Of a DNA stretch of 8,926 nucleotides, positions 1 to 4,830 are shown piece after piece (within the stretch, counting starts at the first letter, position 1; each line of letters begins with the position of its first letter). This DNA is from an uncultured Prevotella sp. (GTDB lineage Bacteria > Bacteroidota > Bacteroidia > Bacteroidales > Bacteroidaceae), in the NCBI GenBank assembly GCA_900770515.1, contig CAAHDP010000150.1, positions 1-8,926 of the forward strand, written 5' to 3'. The translations under genes were made by a program, and so were the position numbers. The notes under the pieces are model-generated. The model searched no databases, was not told where the DNA came from, and saw only the letters and a program-made list of their open reading frames with translations.

Positions 1-551
1 ACAGCCTGAGGCAGGGCACGGCAATGAGGAGCCCAGGTCAGGACTACCTTAGGACGAGCCACCTTCTTATGCTCCTCGATGGTGATGAGGTCGGCGAATG
101 CCTGGAGTGGGTGAACGGTAGCTGTCTCCATAGCGAAGACTGGGCGACCGCTGTACTTCACGAACTGGTTGACGATGGTCTCAGCATAATCGTAGTCACG
201 GTCTTTCAAACCGGCAAAGCTGCGCACGCCGATAAGGTCGCAGAAGCTACCCATCACTGGGATAGCCTCAAGCAGGTGCTCACTCTTGTCGCCATCCATG
301 ATAACGCCACGTTCTGTCTCCAGTTTCCATGCACCGGCATTTACATCGAGCACGATAACATTCATGCCCAGGTTCATCGCAGCCTTCTGTGTACTCAATC
401 GGGTACGGAGGCTGTTATTGAAGAATATCATCAGCAAGGTTTTGTTCTTGCCCAACTCCTGATAACCGAAACGGTTTGCTTTCACTTCCTGTGCCTCAGC
501 GAGTGCTGCTTTCAGGTCGCCAAGGTCTTCAACATTAAAGAATGTCTTCAT
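1..551 (-). CDS. argF': N-succinylornithine/N-acetylornithine carbamoyltransferase, partial (C-terminal part outside window)
   Basis: Transfers the carbamoyl group of carbamoyl phosphate to an N-acylated ornithine in the acetyl/succinyl arginine pathway of Bacteroidetes; cytoplasmic. The ATG at 551 opens 183 codons that run off the left edge; the family is about 320 residues long. Visible landmarks are the carbamoyl-phosphate loop SLRTR (47-51, where ordinary ornithine carbamoyltransferases have STRTR), the GAWKLE segment (73-78) and HPLQ (147-150). The protein closely resembles the Bacteroides fragilis succinylornithine enzyme as I recall its sequence. Residue 90, which decides between acetyl and succinyl substrates in this family, is Ser in MDGDKSEHLL, so a succinyl preference is inferred. 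The segment 174-182 reads APHCRALPQ where B. fragilis has APHPRPLPQ. The gene lies 71 bp after proA with no TAnnTTTG promoter between them, so cotranscription with proA is likely. Confidence 0.93.
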   Translation of the reverse strand, partial: MKTFFNVEDLGDLKAALAEAQEVKANRFGYQELGKNKTLLMIFFNNSLRTRLSTQKAAMNLGMNVIVLDVNAGAWKLETERGVIMDGDKSEHLLEAIPVMGSFCDLIGVRSFAGLKDRDYDYAETIVNQFVKYSGRPVFAMETATVHPLQAFADLITIEEHKKVARPKVVLTWAPHCRALPQA

Positions 552-588
552 TGTTATTTCGTTTTTTGTTTGTTATTTCTAATATAAA

Positions 589-628
589 GCTATTGAATTC
601 TTCACTCTTCACTTTTCGTTCTTCACTT
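589..628 (-). repeat. 40-bp heptamer-based intergenic element, copy 1 (proA 3' end)
   Basis: This copy matches 6500-6539 in 39 of 40 positions and has the same orientation. Read on the plus strand it is GCTAT followed by five degenerate 7-mers (TGAATTC, TTCACTC, TTCACTT, TTCGTTC, TTCACTT). On the minus strand it starts inside the last sense codon of proA (AAG), and its first GTGA supplies the proA stop TGA. The copy fills most of the gap between proA and argF'. Function is unknown; it could be a short dispersed repeat or a 3'-end signal. Confidence 0.8.
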
Positions 629-1909
629 CCTAGTCTGTCCCTGACCTGTAATCAACCACTTGTAGGTGGTAATCTCTTCTAGCGCCATTGGTCCGCGGGC
701 TCCGAGCTTCTGGGTACTGATGCCAATCTCTGCACCCAGTCCGAACTGTGCGCCATCAGTAAAGCTGGTAGGAGCATTTACATAAACGCAGGCTGCATCT
801 ACCATCGCCTGGAATTTCTTCTGGGCTGCTTCGTTGTTGGAAACGATGCTCTCGCTATGTCCGCTTCCGTAGGTAGCGATATGGTCGAGCGCCTCATCTT
901 CCGAAGCTACGGTCTTGATACCCATCTGCATGCTGAGCCATTCGGTGTTCCAGATGCTCTTCACGTTAGTATCTGTTTCCTTCATCTTCGCTTCGCTTTC
1001 CTCCGCCTTATATAATAAGGTGTCTGGATAGTGACCCTTTAAAGCCTCGTAAGCCTTGGCATCTGCATGAATCTTGGTTTGTTTCTCGGCGAGTCCTTCA
1101 CAGAGGGCAGGGAGGTCGCTTAACCTGCTTTCGTGAATCAGCAGACAGTCGAGTGCATTGCATACGCTCACTCTTCGGCACTTGGCATTGGTGATGATGC
1201 GCTTGCCCATCTCCAGGTCGCCATCCTTGTCGAAGTAACAATGTACCACGCCGGCTCCGGTTTCGATAACCGGCACTTTGGCTGTATCACGGACGAAGTT
1301 GATGAGCTTCTTTCCTCCACGAGGAATACAGAGGTCGATATAGCCCACGGCATTCAGCATTTCGCCGGTAGCTTCATGGGTAGCAGGGAGCAGTGTAACA
1401 ACATTCGGGTCAATACCGAAAGTTATCAACACCCTGTGGATAAGTTCGACACCCGCTGAGTTAGAGGCGTTTGCGTCCTTTCCTCCTTTCAGTACGCAAG
1501 CATTTCCACTCTTGAAACAGAGTGAGAAAACATCGTAAGTCACATTAGGACGGGCTTCATAAATCATACCGATAACTCCGAATGGAACGGCAACTCGCTG
1601 CAGATGCAAACCATTTTCGAGTGTTTTGTCTTTGAGAACTCTTCCGAGCGGTGAGGGCAGTGTACTTACGTGTCTCATGTCCGAAGCAATATCCTGGAGT
1701 CGCTGCTCTGTGAGTTGCAATCGGTCATAGAGTGGGTTCGCCTTGTCCATCTTCGACAAGTCTTCTGCATTCGCTTTGAGAAGCGCAGGAGTCTCTGCGA
1801 TGATAGCATCTGCCACCGCCTGCAGGATTTCATTACGTTGTTCATCGCTGAGCAAGCCTAGTGTCTTGCTAGCTGCCTTCACTTTTTGGAAAGTCTCTTT
1901 CAGTTCCAT
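623..1909 (-). CDS. proA: Glutamate-5-semialdehyde dehydrogenase (gamma-glutamyl phosphate reductase)
   Basis: NADPH-dependent reduction of gamma-glutamyl phosphate to glutamate-5-semialdehyde, the second step of proline synthesis; cytoplasmic, aldehyde-dehydrogenase fold. The protein has 428 residues, a full-length size for the family. The nucleotide-binding part includes [19 protein letters not shown] (107-124); the catalytic cysteine is predicted at 250 in [11 protein letters not shown]. The family signature V-x5-A-L-x-H-I-x2-Y-G-S-x-H-S-E-x-I fits residues 334-355, and [15 protein letters not shown] closes the C-terminal part (404-418). Position 244 is Cys where many homologues have Thr (NAKCRR); this is unlikely to matter. 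The start at 1909 is supported by a good promoter about 70 bp upstream and an AGAAAGGA stretch before the ATG. The stop is provided by the 40-bp element at 589-628. Its usual partner proB lies 2.1 kb upstream. Confidence 0.97.
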   Translation of the reverse strand: MELKETFQKVKAASKTLGLLSDEQRNEILQAVADAIIAETPALLKANAEDLSKMDKANPLYDRLQLTEQRLQDIASDMRHVSTLPSPLGRVLKDKTLENGLHLQRVAVPFGVIGMIYEARPNVTYDVFSLCFKSGNACVLKGGKDANASNSAGVELIHRVLITFGIDPNVVTLLPATHEATGEMLNAVGYIDLCIPRGGKKLINFVRDTAKVPVIETGAGVVHCYFDKDGDLEMGKRIITNAKCRRVSVCNALDCLLIHESRLSDLPALCEGLAEKQTKIHADAKAYEALKGHYPDTLLYKAEESEAKMKETDTNVKSIWNTEWLSMQMGIKTVASEDEALDHIATYGSGHSESIVSNNEAAQKKFQAMVDAACVYVNAPTSFTDGAQFGLGAEIGISTQKLGARGPMALEEITTYKWLITGQGQTRK

Positions 1910-1979
1910 TCGCTATTTCCTTTCTTATTTTTATGATAAGATATTTTGTAATGTGTTACGAGTTCCCTCTTAACAACGG

Positions 1980-2011
1980 CAAAGGTAAGCATAAATATCG
2001 GAAATTGCAAA
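1980..2011 (-). promoter_or_regulatory. Bacteroidetes-type promoter for proA-argF'
   Basis: On the minus strand, TTTG (2011-2008) is followed by exactly 20 bp and then TACCTTTG (1987-1980), matching the Bacteroidetes primary sigma consensus TTTG-N19-21-TAnnTTTG. Transcription should start near 1973, giving a leader of about 63 nt before the proA ATG. It shows that proA does not depend on transcription from proB. Confidence 0.8.
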
Positions 2012-2074
2012 CTTTATGCAAGAAAAAGTAATGATTTTATAGATAAATGGATAGTTATACGAAAAATGATATTA

Positions 2075-2103
2075 AAAAAGGTCAGGCAGCGCCTGACCTT
2101 TTT
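2075..2103 (-). terminator. Strong rho-independent terminator, bidirectional
   Basis: A perfect 13-bp stem, AAAAAGGTCAGGC with GCCTGACCTTTTT, encloses a 3-nt loop (2088-2090). A-tract and T-tract flanks let it work on either strand. On the minus strand it overlaps the stop codon of the 69-codon DUF1016-like ORF and isolates proA from transcription arriving from the right. Confidence 0.85.
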
Positions 2104-2124
2104 GGGGTAGCAAAGAAGATTCCG

Positions 2125-2173
2125 CAGACAGTGTCTGCTGTTTTTGCTTTTTGAATTCTTCAGACAGTGTCTG
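2125..2173. repeat. Two copies of 13-bp palindrome CAGACAGTGTCTG
   Basis: The odd palindrome CAGACA-G-TGTCTG occurs at 2125-2137 and again at 2161-2173, separated by 23 bp. Both copies lie in the same reading frame of the DUF1016-like ORF and encode QTLS. They could form two small hairpins, serve as paired protein-binding sites, or be a coding duplication; nothing here decides which. Confidence 0.6.
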
Positions 2174-2334
2174 AGGAATTGTTAACTCTTTGAATTTCAG
2201 GTAGAACTTCTTGAAATTCATGATGTTTGTCTCCGAGAATCCTTTTCCGAATTCTATCGCAGAAATACTCGGGACTTTCATAACCTTGGTAGATGAAAGG
2301 ATTTGCTAATTTCCTGTTACTTAGTTTCATACGC

Positions 2335-2369
2335 CATTACATCTTTAGTGTTACAACTTTTATGTAATG
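2335..2369. repeat. 8-bp inverted repeat at the predicted start site
   Basis: CATTACAT (2335-2342) and ATGTAATG (2362-2369) are perfect inverted copies 19 bp apart. They sit just downstream of the minus-strand -7 element at 2371-2378, so they could be an operator or a hairpin at the 5' end of the transcript for the 69-codon ORF. Confidence 0.45.
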
Positions 2370-2370
2370 A

Positions 2371-2401
2371 CAAAGGTACAGCTATTTCTTGAATATGCAA
2401 A
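2371..2401 (-). promoter_or_regulatory. Bacteroidetes-type promoter for the DUF1016-like fragment
   Basis: On the minus strand TTTG (2401-2398) is followed by 19 bp and TACCTTTG (2378-2371). The start site should be near 2364, about 80 nt before the ATG at 2281. The -33 element lies in the T-rich tail of the upstream terminator hairpin, so one transcription unit ends almost exactly where the next begins. Confidence 0.65.
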
Positions 2402-2449
2402 AGAAAATGGCAGAAAGTTGAGGTACATACTCAACTTTCTGCCATTTAT
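2398..2449 (-). terminator. Terminator of the lipoprotein gene, hairpin family copy 1
   Basis: A perfect 18-bp inverted repeat (arms 2405-2422 and 2430-2447, loop of 7) lies 17 nt after the lipoprotein stop. On the minus strand it is followed by the U-rich stretch TTTCTTTTG. The whole 52 bp is related to 3642-3693 (43 of 52 identical). Confidence 0.85.
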
Positions 2450-2464
2450 GATGCAATCTTTTGA

Positions 2465-2935
2465 TTATTTAATCTTCTTGAATGTGATAGTGCTAGGATA
2501 TGAGGCGTTGCCATCCAAATTGTATTTTAAAACCAAAGTTGTCAAATTAATACTCTGTATGGTATAAACATCTAAAACGTTGATGCCATCTTTTTCGTAT
2601 GTAGTTAATTTGTTGCCTGAGATACTATAGCCTTCTCCGGAACAATCTATTTCCCATTTGTTTCCAGTCCAAAAATACTCATTGAAAGTGCCACCTTGCT
2701 TGAATTCGAAAGAGTTAGCATCATCAATGTCTATGTCCTTATCTACTTTAGCAGGCTTGTCATTTTCATCCCAGTCATAGCCTGTTACATGTGTAGGTTG
2801 CCACATTCCAATGATGTATGTCTGGACATCTTCTGTGGAAGGCGTGTCTTCGTCATCTGAAGAACAAGCAGTGAAAGACACCATTGCAAATAAGGCGAAA
2901 AGAATCGCCAAAAGAGAAAAATGTAACTTTTTCAT
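2465..2935 (-). CDS. Small lipocalin-like lipoprotein (hypothetical)
   Basis: A 156-residue protein begins with a lipoprotein signal peptide: MKKL, a hydrophobic stretch to about residue 20, then SFTAC with the lipidated cysteine at 24. The following SSDDED is acidic, like the export signal that sends Bacteroidetes lipoproteins to the cell surface, so surface exposure is inferred. The mature part has IIGMWQPTHVTGYD (41-54), then alternating polar and aromatic strands, ending ITFKKIK. That layout recalls the small lipocalin-like domains (IxGxW start, beta strands) common in Bacteroidales; no ligand or partner can be named. The gene is monocistronic: it has its own promoter (3249-3279), a roughly 307-nt leader with strong predicted structure, and its own terminator. 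It sits in the accessory stretch between proB and proA. Confidence 0.85.
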   Translation of the reverse strand: MKKLHFSLLAILFALFAMVSFTACSSDDEDTPSTEDVQTYIIGMWQPTHVTGYDWDENDKPAKVDKDIDIDDANSFEFKQGGTFNEYFWTGNKWEIDCSGEGYSISGNKLTTYEKDGINVLDVYTIQSINLTTLVLKYNLDGNASYPSTITFKKIK

Positions 2936-3242
2936 AAAAATTGCCCGTTATGCCGATAGCTAAGCTTTTAATGTTATTAAATTAGTTGACTGGATAGATT
3001 GCGAAGCCATCGTTCTACATAACCTACGGATACAAACACGTGGACGAAACTTGTCCAAATTGCAGCCGTAGGAAAAGCTGATTAGAACAACAAGTAACGC
3101 CCACGATATAGCGGACGTTCACTATCTGTCGTTTCTAATGCTCTTTTTGAAATTTCCTACGTTCCAATTTGCATGACCGAATAGCAAACGCTAATTTAAC
3201 CATCAAAAATATGGAAGTCCTCACAATAGTGTGATTAGATTC
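2936..3242 (-). ncRNA. Candidate structured 5' leader RNA of the lipoprotein gene
   Basis: The promoter at 3249-3279 implies a leader of about 307 nt. No coding sequence is evident in it. It contains a nested long hairpin: outer stem 3083-3088 with 3012-3017 (GUUCUA/UAGAAC, extendable by U-G and U-A pairs), middle stem 3066-3072 with 3023-3029 (CCUACGG/CCGUAGG), inner stem 3053-3057 with 3041-3045 (UGGAC/GUCCA, 7-nt loop). A separate hairpin pairs 3111-3117 with 3098-3104 (CGUCCGC/GUGGGCG, loop UAUAUC) and needs G-U pairs that exist only in minus-strand RNA. A 5-bp hairpin (UCACA/UGUGA, 3221-3234) lies at the 5' end. It could be a cis-acting regulator or a processed small RNA. I do not recognise it as a named riboswitch. 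Confidence 0.5.
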
Positions 3243-3248
3243 CAACTG

Positions 3249-3279
3249 CAAAGATAAGAATAATTATTGAAATAGCAAA
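3249..3279 (-). promoter_or_regulatory. Bacteroidetes-type promoter for the lipoprotein gene
   Basis: On the minus strand TTTG (3279-3276) is followed by 19 bp and TATCTTTG (3256-3249). The start should be near 3242. No comparable promoter was seen closer to the lipoprotein ATG, which is why a long leader is inferred. Confidence 0.7.
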
Positions 3280-3499
3280 ATAAAACCCAGAAATTTAAAG
3301 GAAAAATTTTCTTTTTGCCTTGCTTCTGTTCTTTTTTAGTTTGTCTGCACAGCCCTCTTGCTTATCTTTAAAAGTCAAAGGATAGTTCTATGAAGAACGT
3401 TCCTTATTCTCTTATATAATGTTGATGATGTTGTATCACAAGAGAATTGTAATCGTACGATTATGGGTATTGTCACTATAGTCAGCAAACTCCAAGAAG
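3280..3499. other. AT-rich non-coding stretch with palindromes
   Basis: No plausible gene on either strand. Two symmetric features are visible: the perfect 14-bp palindrome TAATCGTACGATTA at 3450-3463, and the inverted pair ATTCTCTT (3406-3413) / AAGAGAAT (3440-3447). The palindrome could be a dimeric regulator site, but no divergent gene pair is nearby to be controlled. Confidence 0.5.
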
Positions 3500-3634
3500 C
3501 AGTATTCTCTTACCCAAGAAACTGTCTCCGCTAACTCAAGAAACTATCTCCGTTAACCCGAAATTCTGTGTCCGTAAGCTTAAGCAACCATATTCTCTTA
3601 CTTAAGTAACCATATTTTCTGGCTAGTTTAAGCA
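3500..3634. repeat. Degenerate tandem array, six units of about 22 bp
   Basis: Contiguous units start near 3500, 3521, 3543, 3565, 3588 and 3610, of 21, 22, 22, 23, 22 and 25 bp. A shared pattern is roughly ACTnTCTCCGTTAACnnAAGAA; units 2 and 3 are closest to each other (actgtctccgctaactcaag, then actatctccgttaacccg), and units 5 and 6 share CCATATT. There are no spacers between units, so it is not a CRISPR array. It lies between the leader promoter and the upstream terminator hairpin and encodes no obvious protein. Confidence 0.65.
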
Positions 3635-3641
3635 GTATGTA

Positions 3642-3693
3642 CAAAAGAATATAGCAGAAAGTTGGGGCTGTTCCTCAACTTTCTGCTATTTAT
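3642..3693 (-). terminator. Terminator hairpin, family copy 2
   Basis: Arms 3651-3667 and 3673-3689 pair over 17 positions with one mismatch around a 5-nt loop; the minus-strand tail is T-rich. It directly follows the TAA of the decayed gene at 3693-3889. It is homologous to 2398-2449, with a G-C pair in that copy replaced by A-T here, so the pairing is preserved. Confidence 0.75.
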
Positions 3694-3889
3694 TAGCCTA
3701 TCACATTGCATAGTCGGTTGATGGCTGCATCAAAGGTGGTGAGGTCTTTGGCTCGCTTTCTGATGGCTGCCTTGTAATCTGATGCCTGGCAAGGAATCTG
3801 ATTTGGAGTGCAATGGCAGGCAGTATAGCGGTGACTATCTGATGAAGGTCGGTTTGAATGTATTCAGCCAGACCGATGGAACGAGCCAT
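3693..3889 (-). pseudogene. Decayed 3' end of an unknown gene
   Basis: Two minus-strand frames look coding over different parts. One, from the ATG at 3889, reads MARSIGLAEYIQTDLHQ and continues to 3701. The other is open from about 3850 to a TAA at 3693-3695 and ends SDYKAAIRKRAKDL then TTFDAAINRLCNVIG, which looks like a natural helical C-terminus. The second frame has a TGA just upstream and no ATG, so a frameshift near 3840-3850 could join the two. The TAA is followed at once by a terminator hairpin, as expected for a true gene end. I do not recognise the family. It lies 114 bp beyond the proB stop, same strand. Confidence 0.4.
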
Positions 3890-3933
3890 GTATTGGTATT
3901 AGAATAACGTATCAACTATTCATAATGAAAACG

Positions 3934-3969
3934 AAAAGCAGCAAAGTCTATAATAGGCTTGCTGCTTTT
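3934..3969 (-). terminator. Terminator of the XRE-ligase-proB operon
   Basis: An 11-bp perfect stem, AAAAGCAGCAA (3934-3944) with TTGCTGCTTTT (3959-3969), lies about 33 nt after the proB stop. The minus-strand tail continues CGTTTTC, and the plus-strand side is followed by a T run, so it can act in both directions. Confidence 0.7.
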
Positions 3970-4002
3970 TTTAGGTATCTGTATCTTTTTTCCCTAATGA
4001 TT

Positions 4003-4782
4003 TTACTTGTTTAGCGGTCTTGCCACAAACTCAGTATGAAGGGTCTCCATCGGATGCTCTTTGAGGTCGATGAGGATGTTTGGGGTATTACCATTGGCAA
4101 TGATCACCTTGATGCCCGCATTGGCTACATCCTGTGCGGTCTTCAACTTGGAGATCATGCCACCTCTGCCATGACTGCTCTTCTCCTCACTTACATATTC
4201 GCTTACGTCTCGGTCGTAATATACCGAAGGGATGATGCGAGACGTAGGTAGGGATGGGTCGCCATTGTAGATGCCATCCACATTGGAAAGGAGAACGAGG
4301 GCATCGGCTTTCAGCATTTTGGCTATCAAGCCTGACAACTCGTCATTATCGGTGAACATCAACTCGGTGAGGCATACGGTATCGTTCTCGTTGACGATAG
4401 GGAGCACGCCGTTCTCCAACATCAGTTCCATACAAGCCTTCTGGTTCTGGTACTGTTCCTTGGCAAGGAAGTTCTCCTTCATCGTCAGTACCTGTCCCAC
4501 CTTGATGCCGTATTCTCTGAACAAGTCGTAATATAATCGGATGAGCTTGCCCTGACCTACGGAAGAGAACAACTGTCGCTGTTCCACGCTATCCAGTTGA
4601 TGGTCTATCTGCAACTCGCCTCTGCCAGCCATCACGGCACCAGAAGATACGAGTATCACTTCATAGTCGTGTCGGCGAAGCCAAGCCAACTGGTCCACCA
4701 AAGCCGACATTCTTGTCACGTTCAAATGTCCATCCTCTCGGGTCAGCACATTGCTGCCCACCTTTACTACTATACGTCTCAT
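4003..4782 (-). CDS. proB: Glutamate 5-kinase (single-domain form)
   Basis: ATP-dependent phosphorylation of glutamate to gamma-glutamyl phosphate, the first step of proline synthesis; cytoplasmic. The 259 residues cover the amino-acid kinase domain only: KVGSNVLT (7-14), VSSGAVMAGRG (45-55), NENDTV (131-136) then FTDNDELSGLIA (143-154), LLSNVDGIY (164-172) and GRGGMISKLKTA (205-216). The C-terminal PUA domain of the 367-residue E. coli enzyme is absent. The ATG at 4782 follows the acyl-CoA ligase stop by 48 bp with no TAnnTTTG promoter between them, so proB is probably read from the XRE promoter at 7120-7151. A hairpin without a U-run occupies the gap. The partner gene proA is separated by about 2.1 kb of accessory DNA. 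Confidence 0.96.
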   Translation of the reverse strand: MRRIVVKVGSNVLTREDGHLNVTRMSALVDQLAWLRRHDYEVILVSSGAVMAGRGELQIDHQLDSVEQRQLFSSVGQGKLIRLYYDLFREYGIKVGQVLTMKENFLAKEQYQNQKACMELMLENGVLPIVNENDTVCLTELMFTDNDELSGLIAKMLKADALVLLSNVDGIYNGDPSLPTSRIIPSVYYDRDVSEYVSEEKSSHGRGGMISKLKTAQDVANAGIKVIIANGNTPNILIDLKEHPMETLHTEFVARPLNK

Positions 4783-4800
4783 GTTATATGTTGATATGTT

Positions 4801-4826
4801 TGAGGGCTAAATCGCTTTAGCCCTCA
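4801..4826 (-). promoter_or_regulatory. Intercistronic hairpin between acyl-CoA ligase and proB
   Basis: A perfect 11-bp stem, TGAGGGCTAAA (4801-4811) with TTTAGCCCTCA (4816-4826), has a TCGC loop. It begins 5 nt after the ligase stop. On the minus strand the tail is AACATATC, with no U-run, so it is a weak terminator at best and more likely a processing or stability element that sets the amount of proB mRNA relative to the upstream genes. Confidence 0.6.
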
Positions 4827-4830
4827 TTTA

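Larger units (their letters stand above)
2072..2281 (-). pseudogene. Fragment resembling DUF1016 N-terminal domain (YhcG-type), 69 codons
   Basis: The translation contains EFGKGFSETNIMNFKKFYLKF (residues 10-30) followed by IPQTLSEEF. This resembles the part of DUF1016/YhcG proteins usually read as EFGKGFS-x-xN-x-x-x-x-x-x-FY and QTLSAE. Full proteins are several hundred residues, with more N-terminal sequence and a C-terminal PD-(D/E)XK-like nuclease domain, so both ends are missing. The in-frame sequence just upstream is closed by a TAG. The ORF stop lies inside a terminator hairpin (2075-2103), and a good promoter lies at 2371-2401, so the fragment is probably still transcribed. The sequence QTLS occurs twice (QTLSEEF, QTLSAES), encoded by two copies of a 13-bp palindrome. 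It is either a relic or a small gene derived from one; the family call rests on motif memory. Confidence 0.5.

Noticed and set aside
24..587. 187-codon plus-strand open frame
   Set aside because: Antisense to argF', which has clear family residues; no start signals or recognisable domains on the plus strand.
2367..2567. 66-codon plus-strand open frame
   Set aside because: It crosses the terminator hairpin and the antisense of the lipoprotein C-terminus; composition is not protein-like.
2936..3242. tmRNA, RNase P, 6S or a named riboswitch
   Set aside because: I could not match the conserved cores of these RNAs; only the stems described are visible, so the region stays unnamed.
3500..3634. 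Possible CRISPR array
   Set aside because: Units are contiguous and diverged with no unique spacers, and no cas genes are present.
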